A stretch of DNA of 64,000 nucleotides from Acinetobacter lwoffii (GCF_002321025.1 NZ_DCLL01000014.1:1-64000), one strand, 5' to 3'; shown: positions 8,209-18,382, counted from the first letter of the stretch. Made by a program: numbers and translations. The notes: generated from the letters alone by a model not told the origin.

Positions 8209-8820
8209 TCAGGTTTCTAAAATTCCGGTAACGCCTGTCACAATCATATCAATGGCAATAGTACCGATTAAAAGCGCTGCAACACGACCGACGATATCGA
8301 CATACAGGTCAATGTAGTTGGAATATTTATGCTGTAAATGATCATGCAGATATTTCATCAGGATCAGCAAGCTACAGGTCAGAAACAGGGTAAAGAAAAT
8401 CACCAGAATGGTTTGCATTAAACTGAGCTGAATCCCGGTAATCACGGAAGCCGAAATGGTGCCGGGACCGATCATAAACGGCATGGCAATCGTACCCGCC
8501 AGATGACTGGGCGCTCCACGCATCACACCAATCGTATCAGCACCTTCAAAGACATAACGATAGCCAATCACCAGAAAAATAATACCGCCAAAAATCTGGA
8601 AGGACTCAAACCGTACATGCAAGACTTCATTAAAGAAGGCTTCACCGGTTTTTGCAAAAATGATGAACACAATAAAGCTGATCAGACTGCCCTGAATCAA
8701 TGCCATGTTGAATACTTTTGCGTCGGAATTACGGATAATTCCGAGCATATAAATACTCATCAGAAAAGGGTTGAGCAGGGAGAAAAACAGGGCAAATGCA
8801 TTCAAACTTTCTGACATCAT
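8209..8820 (-). CDS. MarC-family integral membrane protein
   Basis: A 203-aa inner-membrane protein with about six hydrophobic segments and MarC/UPF0056 features: FFSLLNPFLMSIYMLG near the start and PFMIGPGTISASVITG near residue 115. Transport function is unproven in this family. It starts 25 nt after the betT stop on the same strand, so it may be a distal gene of the betT transcript. AAGGAC precedes the ATG pair. Confidence 0.85.
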   Translation of the reverse strand: MMSESLNAFALFFSLLNPFLMSIYMLGIIRNSDAKVFNMALIQGSLISFIVFIIFAKTGEAFFNEVLHVRFESFQIFGGIIFLVIGYRYVFEGADTIGVMRGAPSHLAGTIAMPFMIGPGTISASVITGIQLSLMQTILVIFFTLFLTCSLLILMKYLHDHLQHKYSNYIDLYVDIVGRVAALLIGTIAIDMIVTGVTGILET

Positions 8821-8845
8821 TCAGTCCTTCCGTAGTTGAGATATC

Positions 8846-10882
8846 CTAGATTTCACGGTCCGGGAACAGCGGACGTTTACCTGGGCTGATCCGGTTAATA
8901 TGCAGATACATCATATGGCGTTCATATTTATCCAGGATGTCATTGATCACCTGTTCCTTACTATAACCGACCAGATCGTTGCCCTGAGAGCCTTCAAACA
9001 GATAACTTTCCAGACGATAGTAATAACGTTTGGTTCGTTTACCACGTGAACTGAAATTTGGCGTGTCATAGCGTACCGGCCATATTTCATAGACAAAGTT
9101 TTCTTCTTCATCGAGCTGAATGGTCAGATCCAGGTGATACAGTTCAGGTTCTTCCTCAAGCGATTTTTCCTGAATATTTACTTGAATGCCTTTGTCAATT
9201 AACTCGGTTGCAACGGCCTCAATGGCTGGTTTGCAAACATTATCCAGCATGGTCCGGGTCTGGGACAGGCTTGGATGCAGCATGACCCGGCTCAGACGCT
9301 TCTTCCAGTTCAGGATATCCACATTACCGACCACAGGCGCAGCATTCAGACTGGTACTGGCCTGCCGAAAATCCTCCAGACGCAAGGACTTATACAGTCC
9401 GGCCATCACAAAGAAAATCACGAAACTAAAAGGCAGGCCCATAATAATCGTGGTGTTCTGTAATGCTGTTACGCCATTCGCCATGAGCATTGCCAAAGTC
9501 AGCAAACCGATGGCAATGGCCCAGAACACACTCAGCCAGCGCGGTGAATCATGTTCAATATTAGTGAATTTGGTCGTGAAATTTCCCAATACCAATGCCC
9601 CCGAGTCCGCTGAGGTCACATAGAACAGTAAGCCGGTAATGGTGGCGACACCTGCAGTAAACATAAAGCCTGGATACTGCGCCAGCAGATCATAAAAACC
9701 ATGTGCCGGATTTTCTAAAACTGTCGTAGCAAGTTGAGTATTACCATCAAAAATCACGCTGTATAAAGCACTGTTACCGAAAATAGACAACCAGGTCAGG
9801 GTAAATAACAGAGGAATAACCAAAGTCCCGGTGACAAATTCGCGAATGGTACGACCACGGGAAATACGGGCCAGGAACAGACCAACAAAAGGTGACCAGG
9901 CGATCCACCATGCCCAGAAGAACAGGGTCCAGCTATTCATCCACTCTTTCGGTTGTTCAAAAGGAAAACTGGTTAAAGAAAGTTTCGGGAACTGGCTGAT
10001 ATAGTCACCAAAATTTTGAATCAAGGCGGCTAATAAAAACTCGGTATTTCCTACAAACAGAATGAATAGCAGCAGCCCAATTGACACATAGATATTAATC
10101 TCAGACAGGATCCGGATGCCTTTATTGACACCGGCAGTGACTGAAATAATAGTAATAATCACAGCAACGGCGATGAGTGCGGTTTGAATCCAGATATTTT
10201 CCGGTAAATCAAACAGCACATGCAGGCCATAATTTAATTGCACAACGCCAATCCCGCATGTCGTGGCAATCCCGAAAATTGTGCCGAGTACTGCAGCCGT
10301 ATCCACAGTATGGCCAATTGGACCATTAATTCTTTTTCCAAAAATAGGATAGAGTGCTGATCGAATGGTGAGCGGTAAATTGTAGCGATAGCTGAAATAA
10401 CCTAGCGCGACCCCAATCAGCGCATACATACTCCAGCCAGTTAAACCGTAGTGAAACAGGGTCCACACCATGGACTGGCGCGCAGCTTCAAAAGTTTCAC
10501 CTTCGCCCACAGGTGGATTCATATAGTGGGAAAGCGGTTCCGCCACCGAGAAAAACATCAGGTCAATCCCGATCCCGGCAGAAAATAGCATCGCCGACCA
10601 ACTCAGCAGGCTAAATTCTGGTTTGGAATGTTTAGGGCCGAGTTTAATCTCGCCATAACGGGAACAGGCGATAAAGACGATAAAAACCAGATACAGCGTT
10701 GCCGCCAGCAGATAATACCAGCTAAAGGTACGACTGACCCAGTTTAAGATATTGATAATGACTTGATTGGCTTGTTCATTAAATAAAATGGTAATGATAG
10801 AAAACAGCAGAATAAGCGTCGCCGAAAAATAAAAAACCACTTTATTCAGACTATCTTGCTTCTCTTCATTTTTCTTTTGCAT
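8846..10882 (-). CDS. betT: BCCT-family choline transporter BetT
   Basis: A 678-aa transporter of the betaine/choline/carnitine family with 12 predicted membrane segments. The family tryptophan motif appears as FFWAWWIAWSPFVGLFLARISRGR, near residue 330. A roughly 150-residue soluble C-terminal domain matches BetT length (677 in E. coli) and is tied to osmotic sensing in BetT homologues. It imports choline for conversion to glycine betaine by the divergent betIBA genes. The intergenic BetI palindrome probably controls both directions. Confidence 0.95.
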   Translation of the reverse strand: MQKKNEEKQDSLNKVVFYFSATLILLFSIITILFNEQANQVIINILNWVSRTFSWYYLLAATLYLVFIVFIACSRYGEIKLGPKHSKPEFSLLSWSAMLFSAGIGIDLMFFSVAEPLSHYMNPPVGEGETFEAARQSMVWTLFHYGLTGWSMYALIGVALGYFSYRYNLPLTIRSALYPIFGKRINGPIGHTVDTAAVLGTIFGIATTCGIGVVQLNYGLHVLFDLPENIWIQTALIAVAVIITIISVTAGVNKGIRILSEINIYVSIGLLLFILFVGNTEFLLAALIQNFGDYISQFPKLSLTSFPFEQPKEWMNSWTLFFWAWWIAWSPFVGLFLARISRGRTIREFVTGTLVIPLLFTLTWLSIFGNSALYSVIFDGNTQLATTVLENPAHGFYDLLAQYPGFMFTAGVATITGLLFYVTSADSGALVLGNFTTKFTNIEHDSPRWLSVFWAIAIGLLTLAMLMANGVTALQNTTIIMGLPFSFVIFFVMAGLYKSLRLEDFRQASTSLNAAPVVGNVDILNWKKRLSRVMLHPSLSQTRTMLDNVCKPAIEAVATELIDKGIQVNIQEKSLEEEPELYHLDLTIQLDEEENFVYEIWPVRYDTPNFSSRGKRTKRYYYRLESYLFEGSQGNDLVGYSKEQVINDILDKYERHMMYLHINRISPGKRPLFPDREI

Positions 10883-11044
10883 AAATCTCTAACCATCGTT
10901 TTGTTGCCGGATGATCTACAGTGCAGTGTGATTTAAAAGCAAAAGCCTGCGGTAAAGCTTCCTTGTTTTCGTGAATTACAAACTTTTGCAAATCCAAAAC
11001 AAACTGCGCTGTACATCAAGGGTGAGCTGGCACTATAATTTTTA

Positions 11045-11064
11045 TTAATTGAACGTTCAATTAA
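11045..11064. promoter_or_regulatory. BetI operator
   Basis: Perfect 20-bp palindrome TTAATTGAACGTTCAATTAA between betT and betI. The core TTGAACGTTCAA is the expected type of site for the TetR-family repressor BetI, released by choline. Confidence 0.85.
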
Positions 11065-11152
11065 AAAAGCGTTTATGAATTGTTACATCATTCAGCTATT
11101 TGCTTTAGCAGAGTGATTTTTTATTGTTACATCCGTTATTCAGGTTAGTCCT

Positions 11153-11731
11153 ATGCCCAAAGTTGGTATGCAACCGATCCGTCGTCAGCAACTGATCGAT
11201 GCCACCTTAGCTGCAGTGAATGAGCTAGGTTTTGCAGAAGCTTCAATTAGTCAGATTGCTCAGAGGGCAGGTGTCTCAACCGGCATCATAAGTCATTATT
11301 TTCAAGGTAAAAATGGCTTGATTGAAGCCACAATGCGTTACTTATTGCAGCAATTGGGTAAATCTGTTGCACAGATAAAGATACAGGTTGATGACTTACC
11401 GGAGCAGCGCTTGTTAGCGATCGTACGTGGTAATTTTGCTGCTCCACAAACGGATAAGGCGGCCATGAAAGTCTGGTTGGCGTTCTGGGCTAGCAGTTTG
11501 CACCAACCTGAATTACACCGTTTACAGCAGATCAATCATTACCGTTTACATTCCAATCTTAAATACGAATTCATGAAAAAGTTAAATAAAGACCAGGCAG
11601 AGAAAGCCGCTCAAGGTCTGGCAGCATTGATTGACGGATTCTGGTTAAGAGGTGCTTTGGTAAATGGCGAAATTGACCCAGAACTGCCGATTGAACTGTG
11701 TAGTGAATATATCCGGCAACAACTCAAATAA
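11153..11731 (+). CDS. betI: TetR-family repressor BetI
   Basis: A 192-aa repressor, choline-responsive in characterised homologues. The helix-turn-helix lies at about 28-55 (ASISQIAQRAGVSTGIISHY) and the start MPKVGMQPIRRQQLIDATL is typical of BetI. It is first in betIBA, 21 nt before betB, and the operator lies about 90 bp upstream, so autoregulation is likely. Confidence 0.95.
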   Translation: MPKVGMQPIRRQQLIDATLAAVNELGFAEASISQIAQRAGVSTGIISHYFQGKNGLIEATMRYLLQQLGKSVAQIKIQVDDLPEQRLLAIVRGNFAAPQTDKAAMKVWLAFWASSLHQPELHRLQQINHYRLHSNLKYEFMKKLNKDQAEKAAQGLAALIDGFWLRGALVNGEIDPELPIELCSEYIRQQLK

Positions 11732-11752
11732 CCCACCTGCGAGGAAATTCCA

Positions 11753-13228
11753 TTGACAACATTCAAACTGCAACGTCCTTATATTCATGGACAATATGTC
11801 GATGCAACGTCCAATAGCACGTTTCAAACGATTAATCCTGCAACAGGCGAAATTCTGGCAGACGTGCAGGTATGTACGCGAAAAGATATCGATCGCGCTG
11901 TTGAATCGGCACAACAAGGACAAAAAGTCTGGGCAGAAATGACGGCGATTCAACGTTCCCGTATTTTGAACAAGGCTGTTGCCATCCTCCGTGAACGTAA
12001 TGACGAGCTGGCGCGTTTAGAAAGTCTCGACAGTGGTAAAGCTTTCAGTGAAACATCCACCGTCGATATTGCGACAGGTGCAGATGTACTCGAATACTAT
12101 GCAGGTATTTTGCCAGCATTAGAAGGCCAGCAAATCCCGCTCAGAAGCAGTTCGTTTGTTTATACTCGCCGTGAACCTTTGGGTGTGGTTGCCGGGATTG
12201 GTGCATGGAATTATCCGGTTCAAATTGCCTTATGGAAATCTGCACCTGCACTGGCAGCAGGCAATGCCATGATCTTTAAAGCCAGTGAAGTGACGCCTTT
12301 AACTGCATTAAAACTGGCAGAAATTTATACTGAAGCAGGTGTGCCGCATGGTGTCTTTAATGTGGTTACCGGCAGTGGTGAAATTGGTGGTTATCTGACT
12401 TCGCATCCTGATATTGCCAAAGTTTCATTTACCGGTGGTGTCGCAACCGGCAAAAAAGTCATGGCCCAAGCTGCGAATTCCAGCCTGAAAGAAGTGACTA
12501 TGGAGCTGGGCGGAAAATCCCCGCTGATTATCTGTGAAGATGCCGATCTGGATCTGGCGGCAGATATTGCCATGATGGCCAACTTCTACAGTTCCGGTCA
12601 GGTCTGTACCAATGGTACACGGGTATTTGTACCTTTAGCCTTGAAAGCAGAATTCGAAGAAAAGATTCTGCAGCGTATTCCTTATATTCGTATGGGGGAT
12701 CCACTAAATCCTGAGACCAATTTTGGTCCAGTGTCCAGCTTCACTCATATGGAAAAAGTGCTGGGCTATATTGAAAAGGGCAAGATAGAAGGTGCACGCT
12801 TATTGTGTGGTGGCGGCCGTGCTGAAGATGAGCAGTTTGCTCAAGGCGCTTATGTGCTACCAACGGTATTCACCGATTGCCGTGACGACATGACGATTGT
12901 CCGTGACGAAATCTTTGGTCCGGTCATGAGTATTCTGAGTTATGACTCAGAAGAAGAGGCGATTCGTCGTGCCAATGACACCGATTATGGTTTGGCAGCT
13001 GGTGTCGTAACACCAAATCTGACACGTGCGCACCGTATTATTCATCAAATTGAAGCGGGCATTTGCTGGATTAATACCTGGGGCGAATCGCCGGCAGAAA
13101 TGCCAGTTGGTGGCTATAAACATTCGGGTGTTGGTCGCGAAAACGGTATTGTCACGCTACAGCAATATACCCAGACCAAGTCAGTGCAAGTTGAACTTAG
13201 TCCTTTCCAGTCTGTATTTAGCGCATAA
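11753..13228 (+). CDS. betB: Betaine aldehyde dehydrogenase BetB
   Basis: NAD(P)-dependent oxidation of betaine aldehyde to glycine betaine, the second step from choline. The 491-aa protein has the aldehyde dehydrogenase fold with general base Glu251 (MELGGKSP) and catalytic Cys285 (GQVCTNGTRV). The start is TTG at 11753, placed 7 nt after GAGGAA; no upstream ATG fits. It sits between betI and betA and ends 11 nt before betA. Confidence 0.95.
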   Translation: MTTFKLQRPYIHGQYVDATSNSTFQTINPATGEILADVQVCTRKDIDRAVESAQQGQKVWAEMTAIQRSRILNKAVAILRERNDELARLESLDSGKAFSETSTVDIATGADVLEYYAGILPALEGQQIPLRSSSFVYTRREPLGVVAGIGAWNYPVQIALWKSAPALAAGNAMIFKASEVTPLTALKLAEIYTEAGVPHGVFNVVTGSGEIGGYLTSHPDIAKVSFTGGVATGKKVMAQAANSSLKEVTMELGGKSPLIICEDADLDLAADIAMMANFYSSGQVCTNGTRVFVPLALKAEFEEKILQRIPYIRMGDPLNPETNFGPVSSFTHMEKVLGYIEKGKIEGARLLCGGGRAEDEQFAQGAYVLPTVFTDCRDDMTIVRDEIFGPVMSILSYDSEEEAIRRANDTDYGLAAGVVTPNLTRAHRIIHQIEAGICWINTWGESPAEMPVGGYKHSGVGRENGIVTLQQYTQTKSVQVELSPFQSVFSA

Positions 13229-13239
13229 GGGAGGATTGG

Positions 13240-14895
13240 ATGAATTACGATTATATTATTATCGGTGCAGGTTCGGCAGGAAATGTGCTAGCAGCGCGTT
13301 TAACTGAAGATCCGGATGTGAAAGTCCTGCTGCTGGAAGCGGGTGGGCCGGATTACCGTCTAGATTTCAGAACACAAATGCCGGCTGCATTGGCTTATCC
13401 ATTACAGGGACGACGCTATAATTGGGCCTATCTGACCGACCCCGAACCTCATATGAATAATCGTCGTATGGAGTGCGGGCGCGGAAAAGGTCTGGGCGGT
13501 TCTTCGTTAATTAACGGCATGTGTTACATTCGCGGTAATGCTATGGATCTGGAACAGTGGGCCAGCCTGAAGGGGCTAGAACACTGGAGCTATGCTGAAT
13601 GTCTGCCGTATTATAAAAAAGCTGAAACGCGCGATATTGGCGGCAATGATTATCATGGTGATTCTGGACCGGTTTCGGTGGCAACACCTAAAAATGGCAA
13701 TAATGAACTGTTCCATGCCATGGTCGAGGCAGGTGTACAGGCCGGTTATCCACGTACTGATGACCTGAATGGCTATCAGCAGGAAGGTTTTGGGCCGATG
13801 GACCGTACTGTAACGCCGCAAGGCCGTCGTTCCAGTACAGCACGTGGTTATCTCGATATAGCCAAAGGCCGGGATAATCTCACGATTATTACCCACGCCA
13901 TGACCAACCGTATTCTGTTTAATCGTAATCAGGCGATTGGTGTGGAATATTTTGAAGGACAAAATACCTTACAGCCGATTCAGGTCTTTGCAGACCGTGA
14001 AGTATTGCTATGTGCAGGTGCAATTGCCTCGCCGCAAATCCTGCAACGCTCCGGTGTGGGTCCAGCTGAACTGTTAAAAAGTCTGGATATTCCTGTGGTT
14101 CAGGATTTGCCAGGCGTGGGTGAAAACCTGCAGGATCATCTGGAAATGTACCTGCAATATAAGTGCAAGAAACCAGTTAGTTTGTATCCAGCACTCAAAT
14201 GGTATAACCAGCCGATGATTGGCGCAGAATGGTTATTTTTAGGAAAAGGTATTGGGGCCAGTAACCAGTTTGAAGCCGGTGGTTTTATCCGTTCTTCAGA
14301 CGAATTTGACTGGCCTAATATCCAGTATCATTTCCTGCCTGTGGCGATTAATTATAATGGCACCAATGCCATTCATGAACATGGTTTTCAGGCTCATGTG
14401 GGCTCTATGCGTTCGCCGTCACGTGGCCGTGTTCGTCTGAAATCCAAAGACCCGTTTGAGCATCCAAGTATTCTGTTCAACTATATGAGTACCGAGCAGG
14501 ACTGGCGTGAATTCCGCGATGCCATCCGCATTACCCGGGAAATCATGCATCAGCCGGCATTAGATCCCTATCGTAGTGAAGAAATCAGTCCGGGAAAACA
14601 TCTACAAACAGATGCTGAAATTGATGAATTTGTTCGTAATCATGCAGAAACCGCGTATCATCCATCGTGTAGCTGTAAAATGGGTGAGGATGACATGGCG
14701 GTTGTCGATGGTTATGGACGCGTACATGAAATGCAGGGTCTGCGTGTGATTGACGCCTCGATTATGCCTTTGATCATTACCGGTAACCTCAATGCAACTA
14801 CGATTATGATCGCTGAAAAACTGGCAGACCATATTCGTGGCAAGCCTGCTCTTGCGCCTTCATCTGCACCTTTTTACAAGGCGCCTCGCGCTTAA
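13240..14895 (+). CDS. betA: Choline dehydrogenase BetA
   Basis: A membrane-associated FAD-dependent GMC oxidoreductase oxidising choline to betaine aldehyde. The 551-aa protein begins with the dinucleotide motif YIIIGAGSAGNVLAARL. It carries GMC signatures (GRGKGLGGSSLINGMCYIRG near residue 85; GAIASPQILQRSGVG near 265) and the catalytic-region histidine in AYHPSCSCKMG near 473. The ribosome site GGGAGG is strong. It is the last bet gene; a perfect 18-bp inverted repeat follows. Confidence 0.95.
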   Translation: MNYDYIIIGAGSAGNVLAARLTEDPDVKVLLLEAGGPDYRLDFRTQMPAALAYPLQGRRYNWAYLTDPEPHMNNRRMECGRGKGLGGSSLINGMCYIRGNAMDLEQWASLKGLEHWSYAECLPYYKKAETRDIGGNDYHGDSGPVSVATPKNGNNELFHAMVEAGVQAGYPRTDDLNGYQQEGFGPMDRTVTPQGRRSSTARGYLDIAKGRDNLTIITHAMTNRILFNRNQAIGVEYFEGQNTLQPIQVFADREVLLCAGAIASPQILQRSGVGPAELLKSLDIPVVQDLPGVGENLQDHLEMYLQYKCKKPVSLYPALKWYNQPMIGAEWLFLGKGIGASNQFEAGGFIRSSDEFDWPNIQYHFLPVAINYNGTNAIHEHGFQAHVGSMRSPSRGRVRLKSKDPFEHPSILFNYMSTEQDWREFRDAIRITREIMHQPALDPYRSEEISPGKHLQTDAEIDEFVRNHAETAYHPSCSCKMGEDDMAVVDGYGRVHEMQGLRVIDASIMPLIITGNLNATTIMIAEKLADHIRGKPALAPSSAPFYKAPRA

Positions 14896-14955
14896 ATCAT
14901 GGTTTTATTTCTGTTGTCTAGCAAAGCAGGAGTAAAGCGAATTTCAATTTTGTCC

Positions 14956-15003
14956 CAAAGCGGAGATAAAACCTCGACTGCTTTCGGTTTTATCTCCGCT
15001 TTG
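14956..15003. terminator. 18-bp perfect inverted repeat after betA
   Basis: CAAAGCGGAGATAAAACC and its exact complement flank a 12-nt loop. The stem is long, but a T-run is lacking on either strand, so it may stabilise the 3' end or terminate only weakly. Confidence 0.6.
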
Positions 15004-15044
15004 CTTAATACATTTTATATTTTCATAAAATATTCAATCAAACA

Positions 15045-15794
15045 GTGCTGTTTGGCTGTGCTGCTGTTTCAAGTTTTTACTGTTATGCTGATGATGCGGA
15101 AGTAAAACAAATAAAAGCAAGCGGAAACTTGAGTGTGGTCTCCAAATACGTCTCCCGCGGTTTGACCAATGCACCTGAAAATGACGACGTTGCTGTACAG
15201 GCTGCATTGAATCTGGCTTATGGTAATTTTTATGTCGGATATTGGGGATCTACGCTTGGATACTCTTATGCCGAAGTACAGGGGCGTCCGGGACATCGTT
15301 CAGACAAATTCGAGCATGACTTTCTGCTGGGTTATACCCATAGCAGCGAAAATTATGATTGGGATCTATGGAATGCGACCTATTATTATCCGGGCGGTGA
15401 GAACACCACTGGAAATGAGTTGGGCTTAAATGTAAGTCGTGCGTTGAATGATCAAACCAGTATCGGCGCCAGCGTATCGACCTATCTGTATGATGTGGCT
15501 TATGCCAATCAGGGCGATACTTTTTATACGCTTAACCTGAACCATCAGTTGAATGATCGTCTCAATGCCAGCATTACAGCAGCAGGAAGCTATTTTAACG
15601 ATGAAGGCAAATATGAGGGCGGTGAACTGGGCGATACCGAAAAGCAGTTTGCCTTTCGTTATGCTTCTGCCGGACTTAGTTATGCGCTCTTACCTCAGGT
15701 AAGTTTGTCGGGTGAATATATCTTTGGCGGTTATGACCGTTATGATGAAAAGCAGCGTAATCTTGCAGTAGTTGCATTGAGTTATGATTTCTAA
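15045..15794 (+). CDS. TorF-family putative porin
   Basis: The mature part (from DDAEVKQIKASGNLSVV) has TorF-family features: KYVSRGLTNAPENDD, alternating barrel strands and a C-terminal aromatic (SYDF). It should be a small outer-membrane barrel. The start is unclear. The only normal start in frame is GTG at 15045, which has no Shine-Dalgarno and gives a short signal peptide ending CYA. The frame is open back to 15009 without ATG. The +1 frame encodes a lysine-containing hydrophobic stretch (KYSIKQCCLAVLLFQVF), so a frameshift near 15045-15090 is possible. Confidence 0.7.
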   Translation: MLFGCAAVSSFYCYADDAEVKQIKASGNLSVVSKYVSRGLTNAPENDDVAVQAALNLAYGNFYVGYWGSTLGYSYAEVQGRPGHRSDKFEHDFLLGYTHSSENYDWDLWNATYYYPGGENTTGNELGLNVSRALNDQTSIGASVSTYLYDVAYANQGDTFYTLNLNHQLNDRLNASITAAGSYFNDEGKYEGGELGDTEKQFAFRYASAGLSYALLPQVSLSGEYIFGGYDRYDEKQRNLAVVALSYDF

Positions 15795-16128
15795 AGTTAT
15801 CTCGGACTAGGCAGGTGAAAATCTGCCTTATCCGCAAGCTTGATTGATCATATAATTCATGACTTGAAGTTGATTCATGCTCCGGCAGCTCAGGAAAGAC
15901 TGAGGATCTGGTTTAATCTGCCAGAATTTCAGACAAATATTATCAATTTCATAAAATAATTCTATAATAGCACCCATTCTCGGCAGCGTTATCCAGACAC
16001 TTCGTCAAATGGTATAACCTGACCATTTTCTATTTTTCATTCAAGTTCTCCTCCGTGAACCGGCTTGTATATTCAGATTCAGCATCTTATCTGTCCGTGA
16101 CGGCACATAAGAATATTTAGGTATCCAC
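15795..16128. promoter_or_regulatory. Upstream region of osmC-ycaO gene
   Basis: Holds a small hairpin at 15809-15830 (AGGCAG / CTGCCT) and a plausible sigma-70 promoter: TTATCA at 15940-15945 and TATAAT at 15963-15968, 17 bp apart. Transcription from there would give a 5' leader of about 150 nt. No gene was found. Confidence 0.5.
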
Positions 16129-18330
16129 ATGGAAATTAAGGTCAATTATCTCGATAATCTTCGTCAGGAAGCCAAGTTCGATGACTTCACGGTAATCGCC
16201 GATCAGCCGATCCGCTATAAAGGCGATGGTTCGGCACCCGGCCCATTCGATTATTTTCTGGCATCTTCAGCTTTATGTGCGGCTTATTTTGTCAAAGTCT
16301 ATTGCGCGGCACGTGATATTCCGACCGACAATATCCGCCTATCTCAAAACAATATCGTTGATCCTGAAAACCGATATAAACAGATTTTTAAAATTCAGGT
16401 GGAACTACCGGCTGATATTTCTGAAAAAGACCGCCAGGGAATTTTACGTTCGATCGACCGTTGTACCGTCAAAAAAGTAATTCAAACCGGTCCTGAATTT
16501 GTCATTGAAGAAGTAGAAAGTATCGATGCAGATGCTCAAGCCTTGTTAATGCCAAGTCTGGCTTCTGAAAACAGTACATTTATTCCAGGTAAAGACCTTC
16601 CGCTGGAAGAAACCATTGCCAATATGTCTGCAATTCTGGCAGGCCTTGGCATGAAGATTGAAATTGCGTCTTGGCGTAATATCGTGCCGAATGTCTGGTC
16701 GCTACATATCCGTGATGCGCAGTCGCCAATGTGTTTTACCAATGGTAAGGGCTCAACCAAAGAAAGTGCGCTGGCATCTGCTTTGGGTGAATTTATTGAG
16801 CGTCTGAACTGTAACTTCTTCTATAATGACCAGTTCTGGGGTGAAGATATTGCCAATGCAGAATTTGTGCATTATCCGGATGAAAAATGGTTCCAGCCAG
16901 GTCCAAATGGCGAGTTGCCAGCAGAAGTTTTAGATGAACATACCCGTGAAATTTATGATCCAGAAGATGAGTTATTGGGTACCCATCTTTATGATACTAA
17001 TTCGGGGAACAAGGCTCGCGGTATCTGTTCATTGCCATTTGTACGTCAGTCTGATGGTGAAACCGTTTATTTCCCGTCGAATCTGATCGAAAACCTTTAC
17101 TTAAGTAACGGGATGAGTGCTGGTAATACACTGGCTGAAGCACAAGTACAGTGTTTGTCTGAAATTTTTGAGCGTGCTGTTAAACGTGAAATTCTGGAAG
17201 GTGAGCTCGCACTTCCGGATGTGCCTGAACAGGTTCTGGCAAAATATCCAAAAATTGTTGAAGGCATTAAGGGTCTGGAAGAACAGGGCTTCCCGGTTCT
17301 GGTCAAAGATGCTTCACTAGGCGGTCAGTTCCCGGTCATGTGCGTTACCTTGATGAACCCGCGTACGGGCGGTGTATTTGCCTCATTCGGTGCCCATCCT
17401 AACTTTGAAGTAGCATTAGAACGCAGTCTGACTGAACTTTTACAAGGCCGTAGTTTTGAAGGTCTGAATGATCTGCCAAAACCAACTTTTAGCAGCAATG
17501 CAGTAACTGAACCGAATAACTTCGTCGAACATTTTATTGACTCAAGCGGTGTGGTGTCTTGGCGTTTCTTTAGTGCCAAAGCAGATCATGAATTTGTTGA
17601 GTGGGATTTTACCAATAACGGTCAAAACTCGAATGCCGATGAAGCTCAGGAATTATTCACGATTCTGGAAGACATGGGCCATGAAGTTTATATGGCGGTG
17701 TATCAGCATCTAGGTGCAACAGCTTGCCGTATTCTGGTACCGGGCTATTCGGAAATTTATCTGGTAGAAGACCTGGTTTGGGACAATACCAACAAGGCTT
17801 TGTTATACCGTGAAGATATCCTGAATTTGCACCGTCTGGATGATGAACAACTGGAAGCACTGGTTGAGCGTCTGGAAGAAGCAGATGAGGATGACTATAC
17901 CGAGATCAAAACCTTAATCGGTATTGAGTTCGATGAAAATACCGAATGGGGTCAACTGACGATTCTCGAACTGAAACTTCTAATTTATGTGGCTTTGCAG
18001 CAATTTGAAGAAGCCAAAGATCTGGTTGAGCAGTTCCTGCAGTTCAATACTAATACCGTTGAACGTGGCTTGTTCTACCAGTGCATGAATGTCGTTCTGG
18101 AAGTCATTCTGGATGATGAAATGGAACTGGAAGATTATGAACACAACTTCCGTCGTATGTTTGGTGGTGCCCGTATGGATGCCGTTCTAGGTTCAATCGA
18201 AGGCACAGTTCGTTTCTATGGTTTGACCGAAACCAACATGCAGCTTAAAGGGCTGGATCGTCATCTACGTTTAATTGACAGCTATAAGAAATTGCATGCA
18301 GCGCGTGCCAAGTTTGTGGCTCAGCAATAA
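16129..18330 (+). CDS. OsmC-like / YcaO domain fusion protein
   Basis: A 733-aa cytoplasmic protein. Residues 1-135 are OsmC-like and keep two cysteines in family positions (SALCAAY; IDRCTVKKVI). From about 150 it follows E. coli YcaO closely: FIPGKDLPLEETIANM, ASWRNIVPNVWSLHIRD, FTNGKGSTKESALASALGEFIERLNCNF, and an acidic helical C-terminal region. YcaO proteins are ATP-dependent cyclodehydratase relatives; E. coli YcaO influences RimO-dependent beta-methylthiolation of ribosomal protein S12. What the OsmC domain adds is unknown. No precursor peptide gene is adjacent. Confidence 0.9.
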   Translation: MEIKVNYLDNLRQEAKFDDFTVIADQPIRYKGDGSAPGPFDYFLASSALCAAYFVKVYCAARDIPTDNIRLSQNNIVDPENRYKQIFKIQVELPADISEKDRQGILRSIDRCTVKKVIQTGPEFVIEEVESIDADAQALLMPSLASENSTFIPGKDLPLEETIANMSAILAGLGMKIEIASWRNIVPNVWSLHIRDAQSPMCFTNGKGSTKESALASALGEFIERLNCNFFYNDQFWGEDIANAEFVHYPDEKWFQPGPNGELPAEVLDEHTREIYDPEDELLGTHLYDTNSGNKARGICSLPFVRQSDGETVYFPSNLIENLYLSNGMSAGNTLAEAQVQCLSEIFERAVKREILEGELALPDVPEQVLAKYPKIVEGIKGLEEQGFPVLVKDASLGGQFPVMCVTLMNPRTGGVFASFGAHPNFEVALERSLTELLQGRSFEGLNDLPKPTFSSNAVTEPNNFVEHFIDSSGVVSWRFFSAKADHEFVEWDFTNNGQNSNADEAQELFTILEDMGHEVYMAVYQHLGATACRILVPGYSEIYLVEDLVWDNTNKALLYREDILNLHRLDDEQLEALVERLEEADEDDYTEIKTLIGIEFDENTEWGQLTILELKLLIYVALQQFEEAKDLVEQFLQFNTNTVERGLFYQCMNVVLEVILDDEMELEDYEHNFRRMFGGARMDAVLGSIEGTVRFYGLTETNMQLKGLDRHLRLIDSYKKLHAARAKFVAQQ

Positions 18331-18382
18331 TCCATAGATGAATGACTAAAATTTTTCGTCATTTGTTTTAAATCTTAAAGAT

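Noticed and set aside
14899..15105. 68-aa plus-strand frame after betA
   Set aside because: It runs through the 18-bp inverted repeat and overlaps the porin in another frame. No ribosome site; noted only as evidence for a possible frameshift.
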